Below are positions 34,835 to 43,052 of a DNA stretch of 64,000 nt, piece after piece. The notes beneath the pieces are model-generated. The model ran no database searches, had not been told where the DNA came from, and saw nothing but the letters and a program-made list of their open reading frames with translations. The stretch's first letter is position 1, and each line of letters opens with the position of its first letter. The translations under genes and the position numbers were made by a program. This DNA is from Limnoglobus roseus (GTDB taxonomy: Bacteria; Planctomycetota; Planctomycetia; Gemmatales; Gemmataceae), in NCBI RefSeq assembly GCF_008254045.1, contig NZ_CP042425.1:4464001-4528000 (forward strand), given 5' to 3'.

Positions 34835-36208
34835 GTGCTCACCGTCCCCCGCCCGTTCCTGCGGGCGTTCCGCGCGCTCGGTCGAACGTGCGCCGGCGGC
34901 CGCCGCCACGGTCTCGCCCCGCCGCTCACCGTCTCTTGTGACCGAATCGACGCCGTCCTGACGGCGTACCACGGCGAGGTCGTCCTGACCGGCCGATGGC
35001 CCGGTGCGGCCGACCCGTTCGACCCGGTCGCGTTGCCCGGCGACGTGTTCGACGGGGCCGAGTCACCCGGCGACGACCCGGTCACGATCGCCGTGGTCGG
35101 CCGGCGGGCCGAGGTCCGGTGGGCCGACCACGGCGGGCCCCGCGTCGAGACCGTTGCGGTGACGCCGCCCGGCCCCGAGCTCGCGGTCCCGTCCGACCCG
35201 ACGGTGCTGTCGCCGGTGCCAATCGCGTTCGTGACCGCCCTGAGCGAGGCCGGGCGGACCACGAGTCGCGAAGCCAACCGGTACGCCCTGAACCGCGTGC
35301 AGGTACGGGGCGACACCGGCGACGTGATCGCGTCCGACGGCGTCACCGCGTACTGGAAGACGGGGTTCGCGTTCCCGTTCGCGGAAACCCTCCTCGTCCC
35401 GGCAATGCCGCTGTTCGGATCGGCCGAGTGGGCAAAGGCGGCGACCGTCGCCGTGGGCCGGACGAACCACCACTTGGTCGTCCGGGCGGGGCCGTGGACG
35501 GCGTTCCTCCGGATCGCCGCCGGCCGGTTCCCCGACGTCTCCGCGGTGGTGCCGCGGACGCCGAGGCCCACGACCGTCTCGCTCGACCCGGCCGACGCCG
35601 TGGCCCTCGCCACCGGCCTGCCGACGTTGCCCGGCCACCGCGACGAGAAGCGCCCGGTGACCCTCGACCTCGCCCCCGGTCGCCCGCCCGTCGTCCGCGG
35701 CCGGGACGGGGCGTCGGGCGAGACCGCCGAGGTGGTCTTGTCGCGGTCGCGGGTCACGAACGGCCCGACCCGCGTCGCCGTCGACCGGGCGTTCCTCCTC
35801 CGGGCGGTCCGCCTCGGGTGCTCGACGATCCGCGTCGCCGGCGCGGACCGGCCGGTCGTCGCGTGCGGCGACGACCTGACCTGGCTGGCCGCCACACTGC
35901 CCCCCGACGCGATCGTGGCGGCCCACGCCCCGGTCGCCGCCCTCGTGCCCGCGAACCCCCGCCCCCACCCCGCTTCGGAGGCCCGTTCCCCCATGAAACT
36001 CCCCGAGCCCAACGGCCCCGCCCGCGACCGACCCGACCCGGCGGACCCCGGCGACCCGCTCGCCGAGGCCGAGGCCCTGCGGTCGCACCTGTTCGAGGCC
36101 ACGCAGGCGGCCGGCCGCCTGGTGACGATGCTCAAGGCGAAGAAGAAGGAGCAGAAGACCCTGGCGACCGTCTACTCCAGCTTGAAGGCCCTGAACCTCG
36201 GCCCGTGA
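34835..36208 (+). CDS. Hypothetical protein with possible DNA sliding-clamp-like region
   Basis: 457 residues from a GTG start with GGAGGTGA upstream. Residues about 130-200 (FVTALSEAGRTTSREANRYA, LNRVQVRGDTGDVIASDG, then FAETLLVPAMPLF) resemble the repeating unit of the DnaN beta-clamp, where a residue pattern like VLLE-x-GELRLVATDG is typical. Similar segments occur further on. The last 90 residues are a Pro-rich linker and a charged helix (LFEATQAAGRLVTMLKAKKKEQ). The clamp relation is pattern recognition only. It is co-directional with the AAA+/VWA genes and is followed 11 bases later by a small membrane-like protein gene, so it belongs to the same cluster. Confidence 0.6.
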   Translation: MLTVPRPFLRAFRALGRTCAGGRRHGLAPPLTVSCDRIDAVLTAYHGEVVLTGRWPGAADPFDPVALPGDVFDGAESPGDDPVTIAVVGRRAEVRWADHGGPRVETVAVTPPGPELAVPSDPTVLSPVPIAFVTALSEAGRTTSREANRYALNRVQVRGDTGDVIASDGVTAYWKTGFAFPFAETLLVPAMPLFGSAEWAKAATVAVGRTNHHLVVRAGPWTAFLRIAAGRFPDVSAVVPRTPRPTTVSLDPADAVALATGLPTLPGHRDEKRPVTLDLAPGRPPVVRGRDGASGETAEVVLSRSRVTNGPTRVAVDRAFLLRAVRLGCSTIRVAGADRPVVACGDDLTWLAATLPPDAIVAAHAPVAALVPANPRPHPASEARSPMKLPEPNGPARDRPDPADPGDPLAEAEALRSHLFEATQAAGRLVTMLKAKKKEQKTLATVYSSLKALNLGP

Positions 36209-36219
36209 AAGGAGCCGCC

Positions 36220-36723
36220 GTGTCCCACCCCCTGATCCCGCACGTCCGCGACCGCCTCGTGCGGCTGACCGACGCCCTCGTCCAGTTGAAGGCCCGCGTC
36301 CGCGAGGCCGTGGCCACCGAGATGGGCCGGATCGTGGCCGAGGCCGTTAACGACCTGCTCGCCGCCGCCGTCCGCGGCCGCCCCGCGACCCCACCGCCAT
36401 CCCCCCACCGGCCGTACCGACCGGCGACCGCCCGCTGGGACGACGACGTTGACGACCCGGCCGTCGAAGACGACGAAGACGATGTTGCGTCCGTCGACCG
36501 GTCGGCGACGCCGTCCAACGCCGTCGCCCGGACGTGGCCGGCGGCCGTGTCCGCCGGGGTGCTCGCCGCCCGGTGGCTGCTCCGCCGGCGATTCCCCGGA
36601 TGGCCCTGTCTGGGCGTCGGCCTGGCCGCCGGCCTCGCCGCGTTGACCGGTCACCCGACCGTCGTCGCCGCCCTCGGGGCGGTGGCCGCCGCTACCGACC
36701 TCGTCCCCCCCGCGACCGACTGA
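36220..36723 (+). CDS. Small hypothetical protein with C-terminal hydrophobic segments
   Basis: 167 residues from GTG 36220 with AAAGGAG upstream, 11 bases after the previous stop. The N-terminal 50 residues form an amphipathic helix (LIPHVRDRLVRLTDALVQLK, VATEMGRIVAEAVNDLLAAA). A Pro/Asp-rich linker and two hydrophobic stretches near 110-160 (AAVSAGVLAARWLL, CLGVGLAAGLAALTGHPTVV) follow. It is probably a tail-anchored or two-helix membrane protein. No family recognised. The same design occurs in the next gene, suggesting related or interacting partners of the cluster. Confidence 0.55.
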   Translation: MSHPLIPHVRDRLVRLTDALVQLKARVREAVATEMGRIVAEAVNDLLAAAVRGRPATPPPSPHRPYRPATARWDDDVDDPAVEDDEDDVASVDRSATPSNAVARTWPAAVSAGVLAARWLLRRRFPGWPCLGVGLAAGLAALTGHPTVVAALGAVAAATDLVPPATD

Positions 36724-36845
36724 TCGCTCGACCGCCGCCCGGTTCACGTGCCCAGCCCCGGGACGTCCGTCCGCGGGTCCGGCCCGGCCCGCCCGGCGGC
36801 GGTGCCCGATCCGCTTCCCCCACCCCTTCTCCCCGGAGACCTGCC

Positions 36846-37457
36846 ATGAGCGTGACGACCGCGTGCCACAACGGCCGCCCCCGCAAGCAACTGTCCGACC
36901 AACTCGACCGCCTCGACGGCATCATCGACGTCCTCGCCGACGCCCTCCCCGAGGCCGTCCGCGACGCCGTCCGGGACGGGATGGCGGACGCCCTCCGCCG
37001 CCTCGTCGCCGACGCCCTCGCCGACCCGGCGACGCTGGCCGCCCTCCGCCAGGCCGTCGCCCCGCCCGTCCCGACCGTTACCCCCGCGACCCCGGGCTCG
37101 TCCCGGCGGGCGGCCTTCCTCGCCCGGTGCCGGACGGCGTCCGCCACCGTGCGGGCCGGGGTCGTGGACCTCGTCGGGACGGCGATCGCCGCCGTGCGGG
37201 TCCGGACCGAGCGGGTGAAGGCGTGGGCCGCGGCGACCGCCGCGAAGGCTCGCTCCGTGCGGCAGGTGTGCCACGTGGCGTGGCACCTGAAGCGGGCGGC
37301 CGGCGTCGCCGTCGGCGTCGGCGTCGCCGTCGCGGCCGTGTCCCTCGCTTCGCACCCGGTCGCGACCGCCCTGAGTGGCGTCGGGGCCGGGCTCGCGACG
37401 TTCGCCGTCCAGGCAGGCCTCTGGTGCCGCACGGTGGCCCGCCCGTGGCGGGCCTGA
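36846..37457 (+). CDS. Small hypothetical protein, helical with C-terminal membrane-like segment
   Basis: 203 residues from ATG 36846 (GGAG ten bases upstream). The N-terminus is helical and Asp/Ala-rich (LSDQLDRLDGIIDVLADALP, AVRDGMADALRRLVADALA). A central region is rich in basic helices (AFLARCRTASATVRAGVVDL). The C-terminus is hydrophobic (AAGVAVGVGVAVAAVSLAS, TALSGVGAGLATFAVQAGLW). The pattern echoes the preceding gene. No catalytic motif. It is the last gene of the cluster and is followed by a strong terminator. Function unknown; membrane association is inferred from hydropathy read by eye. Confidence 0.6.
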   Translation: MSVTTACHNGRPRKQLSDQLDRLDGIIDVLADALPEAVRDAVRDGMADALRRLVADALADPATLAALRQAVAPPVPTVTPATPGSSRRAAFLARCRTASATVRAGVVDLVGTAIAAVRVRTERVKAWAAATAAKARSVRQVCHVAWHLKRAAGVAVGVGVAVAAVSLASHPVATALSGVGAGLATFAVQAGLWCRTVARPWRA

Positions 37458-37478
37458 CCCGCCACCGTCGGAACCGAC

Positions 37479-37518
37479 GACGGGCGGCCCCTTCCGGGGC
37501 TGCCCGTCAATTTTTTTT
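37479..37518 (+). terminator. Strong intrinsic terminator
   Basis: A 13-bp stem (GACGGGCGGCCCC with GGGGCTGCCCGTC, one G-T pair) with TTCC loop is followed by AA and eight T. It closes the plus-strand cluster that starts at 31554. Confidence 0.85.
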
Positions 37519-37555
37519 AGCCCGCGGACGCCTTCGGCACCGGGCGGCCCGGCGA

Positions 37556-38575
37556 CTACCGGTCACCCTGGACGCGCTCCCGGCCCGACTGCTGACTGCT
37601 ACAGCCGGCCAAGCCGCCGGCGCCCGCGACCACCGTGACGCCGACGATGACCGCCAACCACCCGCGGGGGAATCGGATCGCCAGCGACCCCCTCCGCCGG
37701 CCGCCCCACCACGCCGCCGCGGCCACGGCGACGAGGCCGGCGATCGCCAGGACGGCCCCGCCAACGGACCGCAGGCCCGGGGGCCCGCCCGCCGGGGCGG
37801 CCGGTGGGAAGAAGGCGGCCAGGGTCAGGCCGGGCCCGTCCGCGTCGGCGAACGCCGTCGCCCGGTACTGGGGCAGCGCCTGCCGCAACTCCTCGGCCAG
37901 TTCCGCCGCCAGGAGCGTTTGGTCGGCCGCCAGGTCGGCCGCGAGCCGGTCGCACGCCAACCCCGTCGCCACCCGGTACAGCTCCTGGCGGTGGCCGGCC
38001 GCCACCTCGCCGTACAGGAATTGCGGCTTGAGCCGGCCGTAGTCGGTCACGAAGGCGGCCTCGGCGCCGGCCGGCGTTTCGGCCGTGAACCGCTCGAACC
38101 GGGGCAGGCGGACCTCCAGCCGGTCGGCGTGCCGGGCGTCCCACCGGAACGCCGGGCCGGCGGCCGGGGCCCACCCGTGGACGAGGCAGTCGATGCGGAC
38201 GGCGTGGCGGATCCGCGTGCCCGGGACCTCGACGCCGAACGCCGAGTTGAACCAGGCCTGTTCGCACGCCACGTCCGGGACGCGGAACGTGACGACCCAG
38301 TGGGCGGCCGCGACCGCCGGCCGGCCGGTGCCCGTCAGGGCCGGGCCGGGGGTGCCCCACGTGAGGTCGTCGGCCAACTCGAGGAGGGTGAGCGGCGACG
38401 CCCCGGGCGGACCGCCGGGGCGGACGCGGGCGATCGGGGCGATCGCGTCCGCGAGGCGTTTGCCCAACCGGGGGCGGTCCTCGACCCGGGAGCGGGGCGG
38501 CGGGTCGGCCACGGCCGGGGCGGCGACGAGGGCCGCCGCGGCGAAGACCATCGCGCGGCGAACGAGGGCGGGCAT
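37556..38575 (-). CDS. Hypothetical exported/membrane protein
   Basis: 339 residues from ATG 38575 (GGAGG five bases upstream). It has a signal-peptide-like start (MPALVRRAMVFAAAALVAAP, cleavage after AVA-D). A long extracytoplasmic domain with paired cysteines follows (DVACEQAWFN, RIDCLVHGW, LACDRLAAD). Two membrane helices lie near the C-terminus (AVLAIAGLVAVAAAAWWGG and AVIVGVTVVAGAGGLAG), separated by RRRGSLAIRFPRG. The gene converges on the AAA+/VWA cluster, with the terminator between. No family recognised. It may be a sensor or envelope protein of the accessory region; that is inference. Confidence 0.65.
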   Translation of the reverse strand: MPALVRRAMVFAAAALVAAPAVADPPPRSRVEDRPRLGKRLADAIAPIARVRPGGPPGASPLTLLELADDLTWGTPGPALTGTGRPAVAAAHWVVTFRVPDVACEQAWFNSAFGVEVPGTRIRHAVRIDCLVHGWAPAAGPAFRWDARHADRLEVRLPRFERFTAETPAGAEAAFVTDYGRLKPQFLYGEVAAGHRQELYRVATGLACDRLAADLAADQTLLAAELAEELRQALPQYRATAFADADGPGLTLAAFFPPAAPAGGPPGLRSVGGAVLAIAGLVAVAAAAWWGGRRRGSLAIRFPRGWLAVIVGVTVVAGAGGLAGCSSQQSGRERVQGDR

Positions 38576-38682
38576 GGGATCCTCCGGGGGGGGACGGGCG
38601 GGGTCGCCGCGCGGCGACCGCGGGCCGGAATGTCACTCATGGTCGATACACGGATAGTCTACACGCTGTCACCCTCGGGGGC

Positions 38683-38922
38683 ATGGGAAAAAAGAAGGGC
38701 CGGGCGGACGTGCGGGAGCGGTTCGGGCTGGCCGTCAAGGTCCGCCGGGAGGCCCTCGGCCTGACCCAGGAGGACCTCGCCGCGGCGGCCGGCATCCACC
38801 GGACGTACCTGAGCGACGTCGAGCGGGGGACGCGGAACCTGTCCCTGATCAACGTCGAACGGCTGGCCGCCGCGCTCCAAGTCACCATGGCCGAGTTGTT
38901 CGCGGCCGTCGACGCCGGGTGA
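38683..38922 (+). CDS. XRE-family HTH transcriptional regulator
   Basis: 79 residues consisting almost entirely of one helix-turn-helix domain (FGLAVKVRREALGLTQEDLA, AAGIHRTYLSDVERGTRNLS, LINVERLAAALQVTMAELF). This is the classic HTH_3 pattern used by phage repressors, antitoxins and restriction-modification controllers. Basic N-terminus (MGKKKGRADVRERF). It lies 139 bases upstream of a possible ADP-ribosyltransferase-like protein in the same direction and is divergent from the exported protein gene, so it may regulate one or both. No extra ligand domain is present. Confidence 0.85.
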   Translation: MGKKKGRADVRERFGLAVKVRREALGLTQEDLAAAAGIHRTYLSDVERGTRNLSLINVERLAAALQVTMAELFAAVDAG

Positions 38923-39061
38923 CCGACCTCTCGGCCGGCCCGTCGCCGCAAACGAATCCGCCCAGTATGGCCGCGGTGCCTCGCCATCGGAGTCGGCCCC
39001 GGAGTGCCACCGCGAAGGCGGCTCCGGTGACCAGAAATCAGGGAAAACTCGGAGACCGAAC

Positions 39062-39637
39062 GTGCCCACGCTGTTCCACTACTCGACGTTGTTTCACCTT
39101 CCCCCAATCCTCTCGTCGGGATTATCCGTGGGCGAGATCGCATCGTTCACCGCGGCCCGCCGCTCCGGGGTCAACCTGACCACCCAGACCGACCCGCACC
39201 AGTTGAACTGCTGGGGGGGCGGGCAGAATGAGCCGAAGAAGGCCGTCCGCTACCGCTGCGAGGTCGCCGCGGACGACCCGCTCCTCCGGCCGGCTCGGGC
39301 CGTGTGGCGGGACCTCGGAGTGACGCCGCGGCAAATGCGGGCACTCGACCCCCGCGGAGAGTCGAAATGGTGGTCCGTCTACTTCGGGGTCATCCCGATG
39401 CAGGCGATCGGGGTGGAACTGCGGGGCCGCAACGGGTATGTAGCCGTGGGCGAACCGGACACCGCTCGAATCGCGACCGAAGTCGCGATCCTGCGGGATC
39501 GGTTCGAGTTCATCGTCCCCCCGGACGAGCCGTGGGCCTTGGACCTGCGACTCAAGGACCCGACGGACCCCTCACCGTTTTGGGTGCTGCGCGAGGCATA
39601 CCCGGCCGACCGCTTTCTCGCCCGACCGCCGGTCTAA
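39062..39637 (+). CDS. Hypothetical protein with DarT/KptA-like N-terminal motif
   Basis: 191 residues from a GTG start. The opening TLFHYSTLFHLPPILSSGLS resembles the H-x-T-x-x-x-x-L-x-x-I-L-x-x-G-L motif that begins ADP-ribosyltransferase-fold proteins such as DarT and RNA 2'-phosphotransferase. Later motifs of those families are not clear (FGVIPMQAIGVEL, EFIVPPDEPWALDLRL), so the assignment is weak. Placed after a small XRE regulator, it could be a toxin of a two-gene module, but no macrodomain antitoxin is seen. It could equally be an unrelated phage-type hypothetical protein. The gene ends next to an IS630 remnant. Confidence 0.5.
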   Translation: MPTLFHYSTLFHLPPILSSGLSVGEIASFTAARRSGVNLTTQTDPHQLNCWGGGQNEPKKAVRYRCEVAADDPLLRPARAVWRDLGVTPRQMRALDPRGESKWWSVYFGVIPMQAIGVELRGRNGYVAVGEPDTARIATEVAILRDRFEFIVPPDEPWALDLRLKDPTDPSPFWVLREAYPADRFLARPPV

Positions 39638-39638
39638 T

Positions 39639-40247
39639 TCACGAGGTCGGTGATGCTGTCGCGTTTTGTGCCGGGAAGCAGTCGTTGACTAACGACGTCA
39701 TCCGCCTTCGCACCGTTTGGAAGTAGCACAGGCTGTTGCGGATCGACCCCTTGAGGTCGGACGCCGTCTCGAACAGCCGGTTGTGGGTCGCCCGCCGCCG
39801 GAGTACCCGCCAGAACCGCTCGACCGGGTTCAACTGCGGGCTGTAGCTCGGCAGGCGGTAGAACGCCAGGTGCGGGTGGTCGGCCAACGCCGCGTCGATC
39901 GCCTGGCCGCGGTGCCACGGGGCGTTGTCGATGAACGACCTCCAGGTCGGTCGACTCTCGCCGCCCCCGGTGTCGATCAAGGCCCCGCGGCCCTCGGCCG
40001 CGGGCCGCGGCCCGTCTTGTTGGTTGCGGCTCCCGGGGTGCCACCGGACCAGGTCATCGTGTTCGCCGGCTGGGATGTCGGTCATGCGGTTGGGGGCGTG
40101 ATCGATCCGCTTGGAATTGCCACGTGAGGCGTGATATTCGAGGTGCGGATCGTCGTACCCGGTTTCTTGAACTTGCTCGGCCGTGAGGTAGCCGCAGGGC
40201 CGGAACTTGTACGGCGGTCCCCGCCCAAGGTGCTGAAGACCCCTTTC
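39639..40247 (-). pseudogene. IS630-family transposase C-terminal fragment, chimeric
   Basis: The frame is open from 40247 to the stop at 39639, with an internal ATG at 40085. The last 100 residues are the DDE_3 end of IS630 transposase: SFIDNAPWHRGQAIDAALAD, LPSYSPQLNPVERFWRVLRR, with the catalytic Asp and Glu, and a basic tail. The upstream 100 residues (YLTAEQVQETGYDDPHLEY, HDDLVRWHPGSRNQ) are not IS630 and look like a piece of another protein. The HTH and first catalytic Asp are missing. It appears to be an IS end fused to foreign coding sequence and is not functional as a transposase. Confidence 0.6.
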
Positions 40248-40309
40248 TCAATGCCGATCCCCAATGTTCACTCCCCTCCGACCTCCGTTCGGTTCGTGGA
40301 CAATTTTTT

Positions 40310-40349
40310 CCTTGCTCGACGCCCTTTGGGCAAAGGGCGTCGAGCAAGG
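40310..40349. repeat. Perfect 18-bp inverted repeat
   Basis: Arms CCTTGCTCGACGCCCTTT and AAAGGGCGTCGAGCAAGG enclose the loop GGGC. A T-run lies on the left side (40303-40308), the wrong side for a plus-strand terminator and giving A on the minus strand. It is a strong hairpin, possibly an element end or recombination site, in a stretch with no gene. Confidence 0.75.
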
Positions 40350-40484
40350 CACGATCTCGCGCGGCGATCCCTCCGCCAACGCCCGGCCCGTCGTCGGTTC
40401 GGCCGCCACTCGACGGCCCCATTCTTGTAACCCCGAGACGGCCCGGCCCGCGTCGCACGGTCGGAGTCGAGACCGCCGCCCGCG

Positions 40485-41294
40485 CTAGAAGTTGGACCAC
40501 GCGACCGCGGTCGTCGGCCGCTTCGTCTTGCCCCCCGCGGCCTGGTTCGGCAGGCGGAACTCCCGCCGGTTCCAGTCCGCCAGGGCGGCGTCGTACAAGG
40601 CCGACGAGTGCCCCGAGAGCAGCACCTTCCCCGCGCACGCCCGGACCGCCGCCAGCAATTCCCGGTGCCGGTCCGCGGGCATCTCGTCCCAGGCCGCAGC
40701 CGCGGCCCCCGGCGTCTCCGCCGGGGGCGGGGGGGTGAGGTAGAACAGGGTGCCGGCCGCGTCCTGCCCGCGGATCACGGCCAGGGCGTCCCGGTCGAGG
40801 ATTACCACCCGCCGCAGCCGGGCGTACACCGCGGGCAGCCCGTCGACGGCCGACAGCAACGCCGACACTCGCTCGTTCATCCCCCGGCGGGTGCGGGCCC
40901 GCGACCGCGGGGCGAAGTCGCCCGTCCGCCCGGCCAGTGACTGCCGGCACCGGACGAAGAAGGCGGCCGCGGCCGCCACCGGGTCGTCGCCCGCGGCCGC
41001 CGCGTCCCGCCACCCGGCCTCGCCGACCGGGGCCGCCCGGGCGAACCGGGCGAACCGGTCGAACCGGGCCGGGTCGGCCAGGACCCGCCAGAACGTGGTC
41101 AGCTCTCGGCCCACGTCGTTGACGACCTCGGACACGCCCTCGGGGTCCTTCGCCAGGAGGACGTCCAGGCCGCCGGCGTACGGCACGACGAAATGTATGT
41201 GCGGGGGCATCATGTCGACGAGGGCCGCGGCGAGGTCTGACTTGCCGTCGTGGGACTTCAGGGGCGGGGACAAGCGGGGTCGGGCGGTCGGCAT
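40485..41294 (-). CDS. D12-class DNA adenine methylase-like protein with altered catalytic motif
   Basis: 269 residues from ATG 41294. It follows the Dam/D12 pattern: HDGKSDLAAALVDMMPPHIH as the GGK-like start, FVVPYAGGLDVLL as the SAM-binding motif near 36-46, and EVVNDVGRELTTFWRVL near 58. C-terminal motifs are HRELLAAVRACAGKVLLSGHSS, LYDAALADW and TAVAWSNF. The catalytic motif IV that should read DPPY is TPPP (Thr187-Pro190), so the catalytic Asp and Tyr are both replaced. The family methylates adenine N6, but this copy may be inactive or a binding-only protein. No cognate restriction enzyme is nearby; such orphans are common in phage-type islands. Confidence 0.7.
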   Translation of the reverse strand: MPTARPRLSPPLKSHDGKSDLAAALVDMMPPHIHFVVPYAGGLDVLLAKDPEGVSEVVNDVGRELTTFWRVLADPARFDRFARFARAAPVGEAGWRDAAAAGDDPVAAAAAFFVRCRQSLAGRTGDFAPRSRARTRRGMNERVSALLSAVDGLPAVYARLRRVVILDRDALAVIRGQDAAGTLFYLTPPPPAETPGAAAAAWDEMPADRHRELLAAVRACAGKVLLSGHSSALYDAALADWNRREFRLPNQAAGGKTKRPTTAVAWSNF

Positions 41295-41707
41295 GGGTGT
41301 GCTCTGGGATGGTCCTACCGATCGTAACGACTCCCCGGTCGCGCGCCAGGCCAAGTTCGACATAATAATTCATTTTGTCTTGATCCCGGCCGGAATAACC
41401 GGTCGGACGAGTAACCATCAACAGTCCCTACCCCGCCGTCGGCCCGGCGACCCGGGTCTCGGACCGGGTGCCGGCAAGGTGACAGCCGTGTCCCGGTCGC
41501 CCACTTCGCCGGCCGCACGCAATCGGTCGCCCGCCGCGGTCGCGACCGCCGAGACGTAACCGGCGTTTTTCATCGCGGCGGGCGGGCGGTCCCGGGGCCA
41601 GGCTACGTCTGCGGGGGGCAGAACCGGAATCGAAAAACTCGTCTCGTGAAGACGCCGGGAATCTGCATACTGGAGGCCTGATCCGTGCCCGCCTCCCGGA
41701 GCCTCCC

Positions 41708-42001
41708 GTGGTCATCGTCGACATCCCCCCGGCCGCCGTCGCCCGCAAGCTCCCGCTGACGTTCGGCCAATGGTCGGCCCTCTACCTGGAACTCATGACT
41801 ATCCCCGTCCTCTTTCCGAAAGTCCACGCCCTGATCGGGGCGGAAGAGAAGGCCCTCTGGCTCTCCCCCGCCGAGGTCTCCGCCCTGCAGGTGGTGGTGG
41901 AGAACCCGCGGCCGCGGCAGGGCCGGCAACACCGCGAGCGGTGCCGCCAACTCGCCCGAAAGCTGCGGGCGATCCGGGCCGGGATCGCCCCGGCGGTCTA
42001 A
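41708..42001 (+). CDS. Small hypothetical protein
   Basis: 97 residues from a GTG start. The sequence has a plausible protein composition (ARKLPLTFGQWSALYLELMT, IGAEEKALWLSPAEVSALQV) and a basic helical tail (RHRERCRQLARKLRAIR). No known domain. The start has a weak GGAG about 8 bases ahead. It stands alone on the plus strand between the methylase-like gene and a gene-poor stretch. It could be a small DNA- or RNA-binding protein from the basic tail, but this is only a guess. Confidence 0.45.
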   Translation: MVIVDIPPAAVARKLPLTFGQWSALYLELMTIPVLFPKVHALIGAEEKALWLSPAEVSALQVVVENPRPRQGRQHRERCRQLARKLRAIRAGIAPAV

Positions 42002-43052
42002 CCCGGCGGCGACCACAATCGCCGCGCGGCGACTCGGGGCCGGGCCGCACGGGCGGCCTTGGCAACCATGCCGGGGCGAGGAGGCCGCGACGCGGTGGGG
42101 CCGAGGGATCGCCGGAAGGGGAGGCGGCGAACGTGATCCCGGCTCGGTCGCGTGGGAAGCCGCGAGCTCAACACGACTCCTCTTCGACCGCGTCATGGCT
42201 CCGCAATGGACATGGACGGCACCGAACCGGGGTAGTCATCGTCGTCGGTCTGAGCCGGACGGAGGGGTTACATTCCCGCCGGCGTGGGAGGCCGAGGGAG
42301 GGTGGGAGGAACGGGAGCGAACGACCGGTTGAGGCGCACGCGGTCCTTCGCCCGCGGGGTTGCCGAGTTTGTTTCGGAGGACCACCCGGTGCCGGTCCGA
42401 GCTGCGGGGCGTATTCCGGAGATCGCGACTCTTCTTCGGGGCGGTCGGGGCCGATGGACGGTTCGTACCCCTCCGGACGGGTCCCTCGGCCGAGTCGTTC
42501 CGACCCCATGGGGCGGGAAGGGATCGTGTCCTCGCCGCGGACTTCCGCTCCGATCAACGGAGCCGAATGTCTATGATCCGTTTCTTCGACCTTCCGGGTG
42601 GGGTCACACACTTGAAAACCGAAATCCGTTGGGGATCTCGCCCCCGACAAGGGGACACCAGACTGTGCCGCTCGCGATTGGAAGGCCATGCCCATCGGCC
42701 GGTCTGGGGCGATCAACCGGGAACAGCCTCCCGTTGCTCCCATCCTCCCATCGGGAGGACCGCCGTGGTTGTCGAAAGTCCGGCGGACGGGTAGCCCGGC
42801 CCAACCTTTCCCAAAGTCACCGCGGTTCGTCAATTAGATAGTAGGCGAACGGTCGAGTTGTGACGGGCATTCGCGAACTGTGGACGCGGCGGCTTCGGAG
42901 CCTCGGCTTAACAATAACGGCCCTGGTATACACCCAAATCCATTCCCATCGTCAGCCCATTTTGCGAAAATGACGAACACCGTCCTCCCGACTATACTTG
43001 AGACCGCGGCCACACCCGCGGCCGCTGTCCCATTCGATTAGGAGAAAGGACT
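42002..43052. other. Gene-poor stretch
   Basis: About 1.05 kb where several overlapping open frames exist on both strands, but none has a recognisable domain or a convincing composition. I see no tRNA, IS end or terminator. It may hold decayed coding sequence. Its right end should contain the promoter of the gene at 43053. Confidence 0.45.

Noticed and set aside
37599..38636. Overlapping minus-strand frame beside the exported-protein gene
   Set aside because: Arg/Pro/Gly-rich product without motifs; the neighbouring frame has a signal peptide and membrane helices.
40303..40349. Rho-independent terminator
   Set aside because: The T-run precedes the hairpin on the plus strand and reads as A on the minus strand, so it fits neither direction.
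42168..42841. Hypothetical genes on either strand in the gene-poor stretch
   Set aside because: Overlapping frames in opposite directions, all with Arg/Pro/Gly-rich composition and no motif; no frame could be preferred.
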